Assembly (NCBI GenBank): GCA_034670065.1
Contig: JAXMOG010000001.1
Coordinates: 1-64,000, forward strand
Length of the DNA stretch: 64,000 nt
Reading direction: 5' to 3'
Origin: Mesobacterium_A sp034670065
GTDB taxonomy: Bacteria > Pseudomonadota > Alphaproteobacteria > Rhodobacterales > Rhodobacteraceae
Below the pieces are notes generated by a model, which saw only the letters and a program-made list of their open reading frames with translations, did not search any database and was not told the origin of the DNA. Positions 25,980 through 33,727 of the stretch are shown here, one piece after another. The position numbers and the translations under genes were made by a program. Each line of letters starts with the position of its first letter. Within the stretch, counting starts at the first letter, position 1.

Positions 25980-26000
25980 GTGGCGACTCCGTGGCGATTC
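25980..26000 (+). repeat. Candidate right integrase arm site (paired repeat)
   Basis: Matches the paired repeat at 10931-10951 with one base different, in the same orientation, 67 bp inside attR. A mirrored position at both ends supports a role in recombination. Confidence 0.55.
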
Positions 26001-26028
26001 AGCACCAATTATTCCAAATTCTTAAAAC

Positions 26029-26060
26029 CAAAAAACCCTCTAAGTCATTGACCTAGAGGG
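26029..26060 (-). terminator. Intrinsic terminator of tRNA-Asn supplied by the element
   Basis: The 7-bp stem CCCTCTA/TAGAGGG at 26036-26042 and 26054-26060 is followed on the minus strand by a run of U (26029-26035). It lies between the tRNA 3' end and the element's last gene, inside attR. The element has therefore replaced the native terminator of the tRNA with its own. Confidence 0.7.
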
Positions 26061-26066
26061 CTTATC

Positions 26067-26114
26067 TTTGGCTCCGGCGGTAGGGATCGAACCTACGACC
26101 AATTGATTAACAGT
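26067..26114 (-). repeat. attR: 48-bp repeat within the intact tRNA-Asn gene
   Basis: Identical to 10765-10812. Here it is part of the complete tRNA gene, whose 5' half (26115-26143) lies outside the element. Confidence 0.95.
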
Positions 26115-26143
26115 CAACTGCTCTACCGCTGAGCTACGCCGGA
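26069..26143 (-). tRNA. tRNA-Asn (anticodon GTT)
   Basis: 75 nt including an encoded CCA. The acceptor stem TCCGGCG/CGCCGGA, D arm with GCTC/GAGC, anticodon loop CTGTTAA (anticodon GTT) and T arm with GGTTCGATCC are all present. It is the integration target of the 15.3-kb element, and its 3' 48 bp are duplicated at 10765-10812. Confidence 0.97.
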
Positions 26144-26224
26144 ACACGAGGGGGCATATAGCAACAGGTATTGGAGCCGTCCAGAGGGATTTGTTCGAAA
26201 ACTTCAAAAATATGACAGTCGGCT

Positions 26225-27139
26225 TCAGATCAGTTGGAATTTCCCGGTTGGGGAAAGCGCGTCTGTTGGGGCTACGCGGGATTTCCCAAGTAAATCAAGC
26301 AAGTGCGCCAGAACATTTCGTGCTGCGGCCCCCATCAGGGCTGGTGGGGTTTCTGTGTAAATACGCGCGGCCAGTGTGGTGGCATCGGCAGGGCCATCGG
26401 CTAGGGCGGTCAGGATGGCCGTCTCTCTGGATTGGCGATGCGCCACGAGCCATGTCAGCCGCGCCTGTGGCTCTACAATGGGGGCGCCATGTCCGGGATG
26501 GAACACCGACCAAGGTTTGTTTTGCAATCGGGCACAAGACGCCATGAAATCTGTCAGGTCGCCATCAGGGGGGGAAACGAGGGTGCTGGACCATCCCATG
26601 ACCAGATCACCGCAGAACAGCGTGTCGCCCCAGCCCAGGGCGATGTGGTTGCCGAAATGGCCCGGCGTGTGGTGCACATCCAACTGCCATCCAGTGCCTG
26701 AGATCACATCGCCATCCGCAACAGTTTCATGCGGGGCAAAAGCCGCGTCAACGCCTTCTCCGCCGCCCAGCGAGGCTGTGGCCGCCAGCTGTTGCATGAT
26801 GGGGCTGCGACCGGCCATGGCATCCCCAAAGGCAATCACAGGTGCCCCAGTGGCCTGTGACAGGGGGGCGGCGAGGGGAGAGTGATCCAGATGGGCATGT
26901 GTCACGATGATATGGCTGATGCTTTGCTGCGGTGTCAGAGCATCTAGAATGGCGTTCATATGCACCGGGTCATTTGGTCCGGGATCGATCACGGCAAGCG
27001 CGCTGTCGCCCAGCAGGTATGTGTTGGTACCACGGAAGGTCATTGGCGAGGGGTTTGGCGCCACAATGCGCCGTAGACCGGGGGCCAACGCCTCAGGCGC
27101 GCCGATAACTGGCTGAAAGGATGGATCAGGGTCTTGCAT
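26225..27139 (-). CDS. MBL-fold metallo-hydrolase
   Basis: 304 residues of the metallo-beta-lactamase superfamily. The metal-binding signature THAHLDH is at about 79-85, later ligands occur in HHTPGHFGNH and FCGDLVMGW, and a final His lies in FHPGHGAPI. The C-terminal 70 residues form the winged-helix extension found in LACTB2-like and RNase Z-like hydrolases. Substrate is unknown; LACTB2-like proteins act on RNA or thioesters. It is the first core gene after the tRNA and is divergent from the histidine kinase. Confidence 0.85.
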   Translation of the reverse strand: MQDPDPSFQPVIGAPEALAPGLRRIVAPNPSPMTFRGTNTYLLGDSALAVIDPGPNDPVHMNAILDALTPQQSISHIIVTHAHLDHSPLAAPLSQATGAPVIAFGDAMAGRSPIMQQLAATASLGGGEGVDAAFAPHETVADGDVISGTGWQLDVHHTPGHFGNHIALGWGDTLFCGDLVMGWSSTLVSPPDGDLTDFMASCARLQNKPWSVFHPGHGAPIVEPQARLTWLVAHRQSRETAILTALADGPADATTLAARIYTETPPALMGAAARNVLAHLLDLLGKSRVAPTDALSPTGKFQLI

Positions 27140-27190
27140 TGGGTCACTTTCGCGATGGTGCTGCGCCGGGGCTTTCGATAGCTTTAGCGC

Positions 27191-28516
27191 ATGACCTTTG
27201 CCTGGCTCAAACGCTATATGCCACGTGGCCTTTACGGACGCGCTGCGCTGATCCTGATCTTACCCGTTGTGACCTTGCAGCTGGTGATCTCTGTTATCTT
27301 TATTCAACGCCATTTCGAAGACGTGTCTGTGCAGTTGAGTACTGAGGTTGCGCGTGGTCTGAACGCCATGCTGGAAGAGGCTGATGGCCCCGTGTCGCGG
27401 ATGGGGTTTCAGATTGCCCCTGTGGCAGAGGCCGAAGTGCCCGGCGAGGATTTTCGCAGGTGGTATGACTTTTCTGGAATCGTGGTGGATCAGACTTTGC
27501 GCCAAGAGGTTGCCGGAGTTCGCCGCGTGATGCTGATCGACGACCGCCGGGCGGAACTCTATATCGATGGGCCCGATGGTACGATCCGGCGGGTCGAATT
27601 TGATCGGCGGCGGGCTTCGGCATCCAACCCGCACCAGTTGTTGGTGCATATGGTGGTTTTCGGCGTGTTGATGACGCTGATCGCCTTTATCTACTTGCGC
27701 AACCAGCTGCGCCCGATCACCCGTTTGGCCGGGGCGGCAGAGGCTTTTGGCAGGGGGCAACATGTGCCCTACAGCCCATCGGGTGCAATCGAAGTTCGCT
27801 CTGCTGGGCATGCGTTTTTGGACATGCGCGCCCGGATCGAACGCCAGATCGAGCAAAGAACGATGATGCTGTCTGGTGTCAGCCACGACATGCGCACGCC
27901 GTTGACGCGGTTAAAGCTGGGCCTGTCCATGCTGGATGATGCCGATCGGGCCGCGTTGGAACAGGATGTGGATGATCTGCAGGGCTTGTTGGACGCCTTC
28001 TTGGATTTTGCCAAAGGCGAGGCAGGGGCCGGCGTCGCGGAACCGACGGACCCAATCGCATTGGTGGCTGAGGTGGTGGACAAGGTGAAAGGCGCTGGGG
28101 GTGACGTGGTTCTGGCTGAAGCGACCGGGCAAGGCACTGTGCCGTTGCGCCCAGTCTCCATCTGTCGGGCGGTCGAAAACCTGATCGGCAATGCGTTGCG
28201 TTATGGTGATCGCTGCACCGTTTCTGTCAGCCTAAGCGACAAGGCGTTGCGTATCCGGGTAGAAGATGACGGCCCCGGCATCGCACCAGATGACCGTGCA
28301 CGCGCCATACGGCCCTTTGTGCGTTTGGACCCGGCACGCAATCAGGACAAGGGATCGGGCGTTGGATTGGGCCTTGCCATCACCGCAGATATTGCACGCA
28401 GCCACGGTGGGGTTCTGCGTTTGTCGGACAGTGAAACTTTGGGCGGTCTGTGCGCCGATATTGTGATAGGGCGCGGAAAGAAAAAAGCAGAGGATCGTAC
28501 CAATCCTCCGGGCTGA
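27191..28516 (+). CDS. Sensor histidine kinase, EnvZ-like
   Basis: 441 residues. There are two membrane segments (about 18-38 and 151-169) around a 110-residue periplasmic sensor. HAMP, then the phosphoacceptor SHDMRTPLTRL with His232, follows. The ATPase domain has the N box NLIGNALRYG, G1 DDGPGI and G2 GSGVGLGLAI. It belongs to the EnvZ/OmpR-type class. No response regulator gene lies on either side, so its partner must be elsewhere. The signal sensed is unknown; sequence similarity to EnvZ suggests envelope or osmotic sensing. Confidence 0.9.
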   Translation: MTFAWLKRYMPRGLYGRAALILILPVVTLQLVISVIFIQRHFEDVSVQLSTEVARGLNAMLEEADGPVSRMGFQIAPVAEAEVPGEDFRRWYDFSGIVVDQTLRQEVAGVRRVMLIDDRRAELYIDGPDGTIRRVEFDRRRASASNPHQLLVHMVVFGVLMTLIAFIYLRNQLRPITRLAGAAEAFGRGQHVPYSPSGAIEVRSAGHAFLDMRARIERQIEQRTMMLSGVSHDMRTPLTRLKLGLSMLDDADRAALEQDVDDLQGLLDAFLDFAKGEAGAGVAEPTDPIALVAEVVDKVKGAGGDVVLAEATGQGTVPLRPVSICRAVENLIGNALRYGDRCTVSVSLSDKALRIRVEDDGPGIAPDDRARAIRPFVRLDPARNQDKGSGVGLGLAITADIARSHGGVLRLSDSETLGGLCADIVIGRGKKKAEDRTNPPG

Positions 28517-28592
28517 TCTAGCGGTTTTGTCCACTGACGGACGTTAGGTGCAATCTGTAATAGACTGAAAAGAAACGCGTGTTCTGGCTATG

Positions 28593-28620
28593 AAAAAAGG
28601 GAGGCATCGCGCCTCCCTTT
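28593..28620 (-). terminator. Intrinsic terminator of the IalB-family gene
   Basis: A 10-bp stem AAAGGGAGGC/GCCTCCCTTT (28596-28605 and 28611-28620) has a U-run on the minus strand. It lies 26 bp beyond the stop of the minus-strand gene and also faces the end of the kinase gene. An identical stem occurs at 31320-31344. Confidence 0.85.
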
Positions 28621-28645
28621 GAGCAGTGTCTTACTAGATCGTAGA

Positions 28646-29260
28646 TCAGTTGCCTTGTTTTAGCACCGATGTTTTGCCGTAGCTGGCTGTAAAGCCAGTC
28701 AAAGACAAACCAACAGTGACCCTGCTGTCAGGTGCCATCGCTGGGACAATCGAAATCTTGGCAAGATTGCCGGCTTTGAACTGGGCAATATCGGCCGCCG
28801 AGAACCCCAAACGGGCATAGCAGCCTGTTTTCGTGCAGAAGCTGAAATCGTACCGTTTGACTGGTCCGTTATCGACCTGCATCGACAGCTTTTGTGTCAG
28901 CAGTGTTTCAAGCGGCGTTACAACCGTGGCGCCCGCCACAACCTCGCCGCCGCCTTCCAGGCGGAACAGGCTGACTTCAGCGACTTCAACACCCTGGGGG
29001 TTCTTCACCAGTTGATACATCTGGCAGGGCTCTTCGCCTTCTGCTCCCTCGGGAAGGCGCAAACATTGCAGCGTCCAATCCCCGTTCGTTTCTTTGACAT
29101 ATGTTCCGTCAGTAGCCGGTGGGTTTTCTTCAACGACTTCCCCGGTGTCCAATACGGCGGGTGGGGGGGCTGGTGTTTCGTCCGATGCCTCTTGGGCTTG
29201 CAGTACAGGGGCTGACATCAGCAAAGCGGTCGCGGCGGCTATTAGCAAAGATTTGGTCAT
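28646..29260 (-). CDS. Invasion-associated locus B (IalB) family protein, secreted
   Basis: 204 residues from the ATG at 29260, chosen because it has a GGAAGG site and is directly followed by a typical signal peptide (MTKSLLIAAATALLMSAPVLQAQ). A longer in-frame extension is not credible. A low-complexity Pro/Glu linker precedes the IalB domain, which has WTLQCLRLPEG, CQMYQLVKNPQG, and the pair FCTKTGCYARLGFS with two cysteines for a likely disulfide. IalB proteins are periplasmic or outer-membrane-associated; the name comes from Bartonella. Here it is probably a general envelope protein. Confidence 0.85.
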   Translation of the reverse strand: MTKSLLIAAATALLMSAPVLQAQEASDETPAPPPAVLDTGEVVEENPPATDGTYVKETNGDWTLQCLRLPEGAEGEEPCQMYQLVKNPQGVEVAEVSLFRLEGGGEVVAGATVVTPLETLLTQKLSMQVDNGPVKRYDFSFCTKTGCYARLGFSAADIAQFKAGNLAKISIVPAMAPDSRVTVGLSLTGFTASYGKTSVLKQGN

Positions 29261-29414
29261 CAAAGCCTTCCAAAATCTGTTTTCTTTGCCCAGCGGGTTA
29301 CCATGAGACGTATCAGGTGTCAGTGGGGAAAATGATGCTGCTCCCGGCGCGAAGGCGAAAACTCGCGCAAGTTCGCAAAGGTGTAATCTTAAGGCAATAT
29401 ATTGAAACAAAAAG

Positions 29415-29442
29415 AAAAAGGGGTGACGCATCACCCCTTTTT
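29415..29442 (-). terminator. Bidirectional intrinsic terminator with no gene attached
   Basis: A perfect 12-bp stem (29415-29426 with 29431-29442) begins with AAAAA and ends with TTTTT, so it can stop transcription on both strands. Neither neighbouring gene ends here: the IalB gene and the HerA-like gene both start from this region. It therefore probably ends a small non-coding transcript. Confidence 0.75.
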
Positions 29443-29535
29443 CCGTAGTGTTTTCTCCCCGTCGGACCGGCCGACTTTGTTATTGGTGGGGACGCTACGA
29501 AACTAAACCACAGCGGTCAACAGGGAAGTTTTCAG
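29415..29535 (-). ncRNA. Possible small RNA ending at the orphan terminator
   Basis: On the minus strand a TTGAAG and an AATACA, 17 bp apart, lie at about 29570-29540 and could form a promoter. The transcript would run about 100 nt, contain a short GTCGG/CCGAC hairpin and end at the terminator at 29415-29442. It has no ribosome-binding site plus open frame. Support is only positional and structural. Confidence 0.3.
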
Positions 29536-29594
29536 AATTTGTATTGTTCTTAAAAAAATCGACTTCAAAGGCCGGGCAGGGCACGCCATGGCCG

Positions 29595-29696
29595 AAAAAA
29601 GCCGCGCCATAGGGCGCGGCCAGTCTGACAGGGAGGAAGTTTGCCCAACGCAAATAGGACATGGCGCGTTGGGCAAAATCATACTGGCGACAACTG
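29595..29696 (-). ncRNA. Small RNA candidate with C/U-rich single strand and strong terminator
   Basis: On the minus strand a TACTAT -10 box (29708-29703) is followed by a perfect 11-bp hairpin with a 14-nt loop (29676-29666 with 29651-29641), an unpaired stretch containing CUUCCUCCCU, and a GCCGCGCC/GGCGCGGC terminator stem with six U (29620-29595). That is the normal layout of a trans-acting sRNA. The C-rich stretch can pair with Shine-Dalgarno sites, as known for several alphaproteobacterial sRNAs. No -35 box is obvious. Confidence 0.6.
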
Positions 29697-29739
29697 GTTA
29701 ACATAGTATGGTGCCGCCAGACTTAGTTTGGAGAATTCT

Positions 29740-31290
29740 ATGGAAACCGGAATTTTTGTTGGTGGTGGTGGCGCGGACTATGCTGTCAAACAACGGCTGT
29801 CGCTAAAATACGCGAACCGGCACGGTTTGATCGCCGGTGCGACAGGAACCGGGAAAACCGTCACTTTGCAAATTCTGGCTGAAAGCTTCTCTGCCGCCGG
29901 AGTTCCGGTGTTTATGGCGGATGTCAAAGGCGATTTGTCCGGTTTGGCCAAAGCTGGAAGCGCCGATTTTAAGCTGCATGAAGCGTTCACCAAGCGTGCA
30001 GACCAAATTGGCTTTGATGACTACAGTTATGACGCCTTCCCGACAGTCTTCTGGGATCTGTTCGGTGAGAAAGGCCATCCGGTGCGCACGACGGTGGCCG
30101 AAATGGGGCCATTGCTGATTGCCCGGTTGATGGAACTGACGGAAGCCCAGGAAGGGATTTTGAACATTGCCTTCCGGTTGGCGGATGAGCAGGGCATGCC
30201 GCTGTTGGACCTCAAGGATTTGCAGGCTTTGCTGGTATGGGTTGGCGAAAACGGCAAAGACTTGAGCCTGCGCTATGGCAATATTTCCACCCAATCCATC
30301 GGGGCCATTCAGCGGCGCTTGCTGGTGTTGGAAAACCAGGGTGGGGCAAAGCTGTTTGGCGAGCCGGCGCTGGATTTGCGCGATATCATGGCTGTAGAGC
30401 CGGATGGCCGTGGGCGGGTGAACATTCTGGCGGCTGACACTTTGATGAATGCGCCGCGTTTATACGCCACCTTTTTGCTGTGGTTGTTGTCTGAGCTGTT
30501 CGAAGAACTGCCAGAGATTGGTGACCCGGATAAGCCCAAGCTGGTGTTCTTCTTTGATGAGGCGCATTTGCTGTTTGAGGACGCGCCCAAAGCACTTGTC
30601 GACAAGGTGGAGCAGGTGGCGCGCTTGATCCGGTCCAAGGGTGTGGGCGTGTATTTCATTACGCAAAACCCCGATGACGTGCCCGAAGACATTTTGGGCC
30701 AGCTGGGCAATCGTTTTCAGCACGCGTTGCGCGCTTTTACCGCGCGGGACAAAAAGGCGTTGCGCATGGCGGCAGAAACCTATCGACCCAACCCGGATTT
30801 CGACACTGAAACGGCCATCCGCGAAGTGGGCGTGGGGGAAGCGGTCACATCCATGCTGGAGAAGAAGGGTATTCCCGGCATCGTTCAACGCACGTTGATC
30901 CGTCCGCCGTCATCGCAACTAGGGCCAATTTCTACGACAGAACGCGCGCAGATCATGGGGGCGTCGCCGCTTGCCGGAAAATATGATGTGACGGTCGACC
31001 GTCACAGCGCGTTTGAGATGCTGAAGCAAAAGGCTGAAGCGGCTGCCAAAGCTGCGGAGGAGGCTGAAGCCCACGAAGAAGAAATGGACAGCGTGCTGCG
31101 CGAATATAATGCAGGGCGTCGATACACCGGGACCCGGGTTCAGCGTTCCACCTCAAAACCAACGCGAACCGCCCGCAAAGACCCGGGTTTTGGTGAAGCC
31201 ATGACCAAAATGGTGGTCAAAGAGCTGACAGGAACCACAGGCCGCCGGATTGTGCGTGGGATCTTGGGCGGGTTGTTCAAAGCACGTTGA
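29740..31290 (+). CDS. HerA/DUF853-family ATPase
   Basis: 516 residues from the ATG at 29740, preceded by TGGAG; a TTG 12 nt upstream is less likely. Walker A is GATGTGKTVTLQ (about 31-42) and Walker B is VFFFDEAHLLF (about 266-276). The family is the YjgR/DUF853 group of HerA-like ATPases, putative hexameric DNA translocases. A helical, Ala/Glu-rich segment (about 428-450) precedes a basic C-terminus. It is a single gene with its own terminator, not next to a NurA nuclease, so its role is unknown. Confidence 0.9.
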   Translation: METGIFVGGGGADYAVKQRLSLKYANRHGLIAGATGTGKTVTLQILAESFSAAGVPVFMADVKGDLSGLAKAGSADFKLHEAFTKRADQIGFDDYSYDAFPTVFWDLFGEKGHPVRTTVAEMGPLLIARLMELTEAQEGILNIAFRLADEQGMPLLDLKDLQALLVWVGENGKDLSLRYGNISTQSIGAIQRRLLVLENQGGAKLFGEPALDLRDIMAVEPDGRGRVNILAADTLMNAPRLYATFLLWLLSELFEELPEIGDPDKPKLVFFFDEAHLLFEDAPKALVDKVEQVARLIRSKGVGVYFITQNPDDVPEDILGQLGNRFQHALRAFTARDKKALRMAAETYRPNPDFDTETAIREVGVGEAVTSMLEKKGIPGIVQRTLIRPPSSQLGPISTTERAQIMGASPLAGKYDVTVDRHSAFEMLKQKAEAAAKAAEEAEAHEEEMDSVLREYNAGRRYTGTRVQRSTSKPTRTARKDPGFGEAMTKMVVKELTGTTGRRIVRGILGGLFKAR

Positions 31291-31316
31291 GATATGGCAC
31301 AGACAGTGACACAATG

Positions 31317-31344
31317 AAAAAAGGGAGGCATAGCGCCTCCCTTT
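31317..31344 (-). terminator. Intrinsic terminator shared by converging genes
   Basis: The same 10-bp stem as at 28596-28620 (AAAGGGAGGC/GCCTCCCTTT), flanked by A-run and T-run, lies between the HerA-like gene and the SYLF lipoprotein gene, which converge here. Confidence 0.85.
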
Positions 31345-31391
31345 TATAATTCAAAAACAGCGGTTTGCGCCGTTATGTTAATGCACCAACC

Positions 31392-31946
31392 TTATGGAAT
31401 GATGCGCGAATATTTCACGCCTTCCAAGGTTGCCCCAACACGCAAACCAGCCTGACCAAAGACCACGGCAATGATCGGTGCCAGCGATGTTGTGGTTTCG
31501 GCTGCGATCGCGCCGCCACCTTCGGGGATTGCGTATTCCATATCTGCACCTGCTGCCCAACCGGGCGAGCGGCGGAAGGTCAACAGTGCCTCTTCGGTCA
31601 TGAAAAACAGAACATGCGCATATTGTTGTGCGCCGATCTGCAGGCCGCCAGAGGCTTTGGTGATCGAGTAATAGTCAACCGTGGCGCCGCCAACTTGCAA
31701 TGCACCGCGGCCATAGGCACCGCCAAAGCCGAAGCCAGCTTCGGTCACAACTGGCATGACCAAAATGCCAGCCGATTTGTCGCGCAGCGTGGTTGTGCCC
31801 GGGTATTGCGCGTAAAGCTGATTAAGGGTGGCTTCGGCGCGCGCGTCGATCTTGGCCGGGCCATCGCTGCCAACGCCATTGCCGCATGCCGCAATAGGCA
31901 GCGCGCCAAGAGATAGTATCAGTCCACGTCTGGAGAAATTGCTCAT
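31392..31946 (-). CDS. SYLF/YSC84-domain lipoprotein
   Basis: 184 residues from the ATG at 31946, chosen because it gives the signal MSNFSRRGLILSLGALPIAACG, which has both a twin-arginine-like start and a lipobox (PIAAC), so the mature protein should be lipid-anchored at Cys21. The SYLF domain follows (AGILVMPVVTEAGFGFGGAYGRGAL, YYSITKASGGLQIGAQQ, LFFMTEEAL). In eukaryotes SYLF domains bind phosphoinositides; bacterial members are envelope proteins of unknown role. A longer frame to 32039 lacks any signal. Confidence 0.85.
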   Translation of the reverse strand: MSNFSRRGLILSLGALPIAACGNGVGSDGPAKIDARAEATLNQLYAQYPGTTTLRDKSAGILVMPVVTEAGFGFGGAYGRGALQVGGATVDYYSITKASGGLQIGAQQYAHVLFFMTEEALLTFRRSPGWAAGADMEYAIPEGGGAIAAETTTSLAPIIAVVFGQAGLRVGATLEGVKYSRIIP

Positions 31947-32054
31947 CTGTCTGCTCGTTTTCTTGATGTAACGCCCATTCGGCTGTACCGCCGATTGGGT
32001 GCAAGTATACGCTCCGTGCGGGCTTGTGTCACGCGGCAATGGTGAAAGGCGCGA

Positions 32055-33053
32055 TTATCCGCCCAGAATTTCGGCCGCATCCGGGGCGAAGTAGGTCAAG
32101 ACGCCATCACATCCCGCGCGTTTGAACGCCATCAGGCTTTCCAGCATGACCTTTTCACCATCGATCCAACCGCGCTCTGCCGCGCCTGCCAGCATCGCGT
32201 ATTCACCCGATACTTGATAAGCAAACGTGGGCGCGCCAAAGGTGTCTTTGGCACGGCGGCAGATATCCAGATATGGCATTCCCGGTTTGACCATCACCAT
32301 GTCAGCGCCTTCGGACAGATCGCGTGCGATCAGGCGCATTGCTTCGTCGGAATTGGCCGGATCCATCTGATAGGTCTTTTTATCGCCCTTTAACGCCCCT
32401 GAGGCACCAACCGCATCACGGAAAGGGCCGTAAAAGGCACTGGCGAATTTTGCGGCATAAGAGAGCAGCGTAACATCTTGATATCCAGCGCTTTCCAGTG
32501 CTTGTCGCATTGCACCGATACGGCCGTCCATCATATCTGACGGGCCGATGATATCGGCGCCAGACGCGGCCTGACTCAGGGCTTGCTTGACCAGCGCTTC
32601 GACCGTTCGGTCATTGACGATTTGGCCGTTTTCAACAAATCCGTCGTGGCCATCGATGTTATACGGGTCCAGCGCGACATCTGTCATCACCGCTATGTCT
32701 GGCACAGCGTCCTTGATCGCGCGGGTGGCGCGGTTGGACAGGTTTTCCGGGTTCCATGCTTCGGCGCAGTCTTTGGTTTTCAGTGCGGGGTCGGTGTAGG
32801 GAAACAGGCACACCGCAGGAATGCCCAAAGACCAAGCCCGTTTGGCCGCATCCACGATCTTGTCAACCGACAGGCGCTTTACGCCAGGCATCGAGGAAAT
32901 CGGCTCTTCTATACCTTCGCCATCGCGGACAAAGATCGGCCAAATGAAATCAGCCGGGGAAAGGCTGTTCTCGCGAACCAGATCACGGATCGCCGGTGAG
33001 CGGCGTAAACGGCGAAAACGAGAGGCGGGAAAGGGGGCGGCCAGCGGTGTCAT
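32055..33053 (-). CDS. hemB: Delta-aminolevulinic acid dehydratase (porphobilinogen synthase)
   Basis: 332 residues, full length for the family. It condenses two 5-aminolevulinate molecules to porphobilinogen in haem, chlorophyll and cobalamin synthesis. The two Schiff-base lysines are visible in SYAAKFASAFYGPF and MVKPGMPYLD. The metal site reads MTDVALDPYN, without the three-cysteine zinc cluster, as in Mg-dependent alphaproteobacterial enzymes. It stands alone here, divergent from the small membrane protein gene. Confidence 0.97.
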   Translation of the reverse strand: MTPLAAPFPASRFRRLRRSPAIRDLVRENSLSPADFIWPIFVRDGEGIEEPISSMPGVKRLSVDKIVDAAKRAWSLGIPAVCLFPYTDPALKTKDCAEAWNPENLSNRATRAIKDAVPDIAVMTDVALDPYNIDGHDGFVENGQIVNDRTVEALVKQALSQAASGADIIGPSDMMDGRIGAMRQALESAGYQDVTLLSYAAKFASAFYGPFRDAVGASGALKGDKKTYQMDPANSDEAMRLIARDLSEGADMVMVKPGMPYLDICRRAKDTFGAPTFAYQVSGEYAMLAGAAERGWIDGEKVMLESLMAFKRAGCDGVLTYFAPDAAEILGG

Positions 33054-33166
33054 GCGTCATCAGTCCTTGTAAACACGCGTTTTGGGTGGCATGGATTGGC
33101 GGCCTAAACAAGGGGCATCGTTTAAGAAGCCCCACCCACAAGATATTTGAACAGAGGCAAGGCGCG

Positions 33167-33694
33167 TTGGACTGGCAGACCATTGTTTTTGAAGTCATTG
33201 ATATGCGGTCCTTTTCCAATCTGTGGTACTGGATCGCCCTGGCGGTGACGTGGTCATCGGCCAGTCATTGGGTGCTGGGTGTGCCTTTTGATATGGTGGC
33301 GCGTGCGCGCAAGCATGGCGAACAGGCGGAAATTGACCTGAACGACATGGTGCGCATTAACGCAAATCGCTTGCTGTATATCGCCGGTGTCAGTGGCATT
33401 GTGATCATGGCCTTTGCAGCGTTCTTGCTGACGGCCTTGGTGTTGCTGGCCTTTGTCTACAAGGTGGAATTCGCGCAGGCGGTCTTCTTGCTGGCGTTTC
33501 CATTGTCCATTGTCTTTGCGCTGTCCATCCGCGCCGCGCGCCGCATCATGGATCGTGGAATGCAGGGCGAAGACCTGTGCAAAGCATTGGTGCGCCACCG
33601 AATTGTTATCCAAGTCATTGGAATGGTCTCGATTTTCGTGACGGCTTTGTGGGGCATGTTCCAGAACCTGTCCTATAGCATTCTGGTAAACTGA
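33167..33694 (+). CDS. Small integral membrane protein, roseobacter-type (annotated elsewhere as SufBCD component)
   Basis: 175 residues. The TTG at 33167 is preferred because it has a GAGG site and gives the N-terminus MDWQTIVFEVIDMRSFSNLWYWI, which I recall as typical of a Rhodobacteraceae family; the ATG at 33204 is the alternative. There are about four membrane helices (residues 18-35, 70-95, 97-115, 145-165). Databases often call this family a component of the SufBCD complex, but nothing in this sequence supports an iron-sulfur role. It precedes mfd by 33 bp and may share its transcript. Confidence 0.7.
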   Translation: MDWQTIVFEVIDMRSFSNLWYWIALAVTWSSASHWVLGVPFDMVARARKHGEQAEIDLNDMVRINANRLLYIAGVSGIVIMAFAAFLLTALVLLAFVYKVEFAQAVFLLAFPLSIVFALSIRAARRIMDRGMQGEDLCKALVRHRIVIQVIGMVSIFVTALWGMFQNLSYSILVN

Positions 33695-33727
33695 AACCCG
33701 TTATCCATTATTGAAATTTAGCAACCT

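Larger units (their letters stand above)
10765..26114. mobile_element. 15.3-kb integrative element inserted in tRNA-Asn
   Basis: Two identical 48-bp repeats (10765-10812 and 26067-26114) cover the 3' end of tRNA-Asn and bound the element. A tyrosine integrase lies just inside the left end, pointing inward. A 21-bp paired repeat lies inside each end. Contents in order are integrase, unknown gene, AlpA-like regulator, small gene, primase-helicase, structured non-coding region and a five-gene defence-like operon. No capsid, portal or conjugation genes are present, so it is either a P4-like satellite that depends on a helper or a simple genomic island. Confidence 0.9.
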
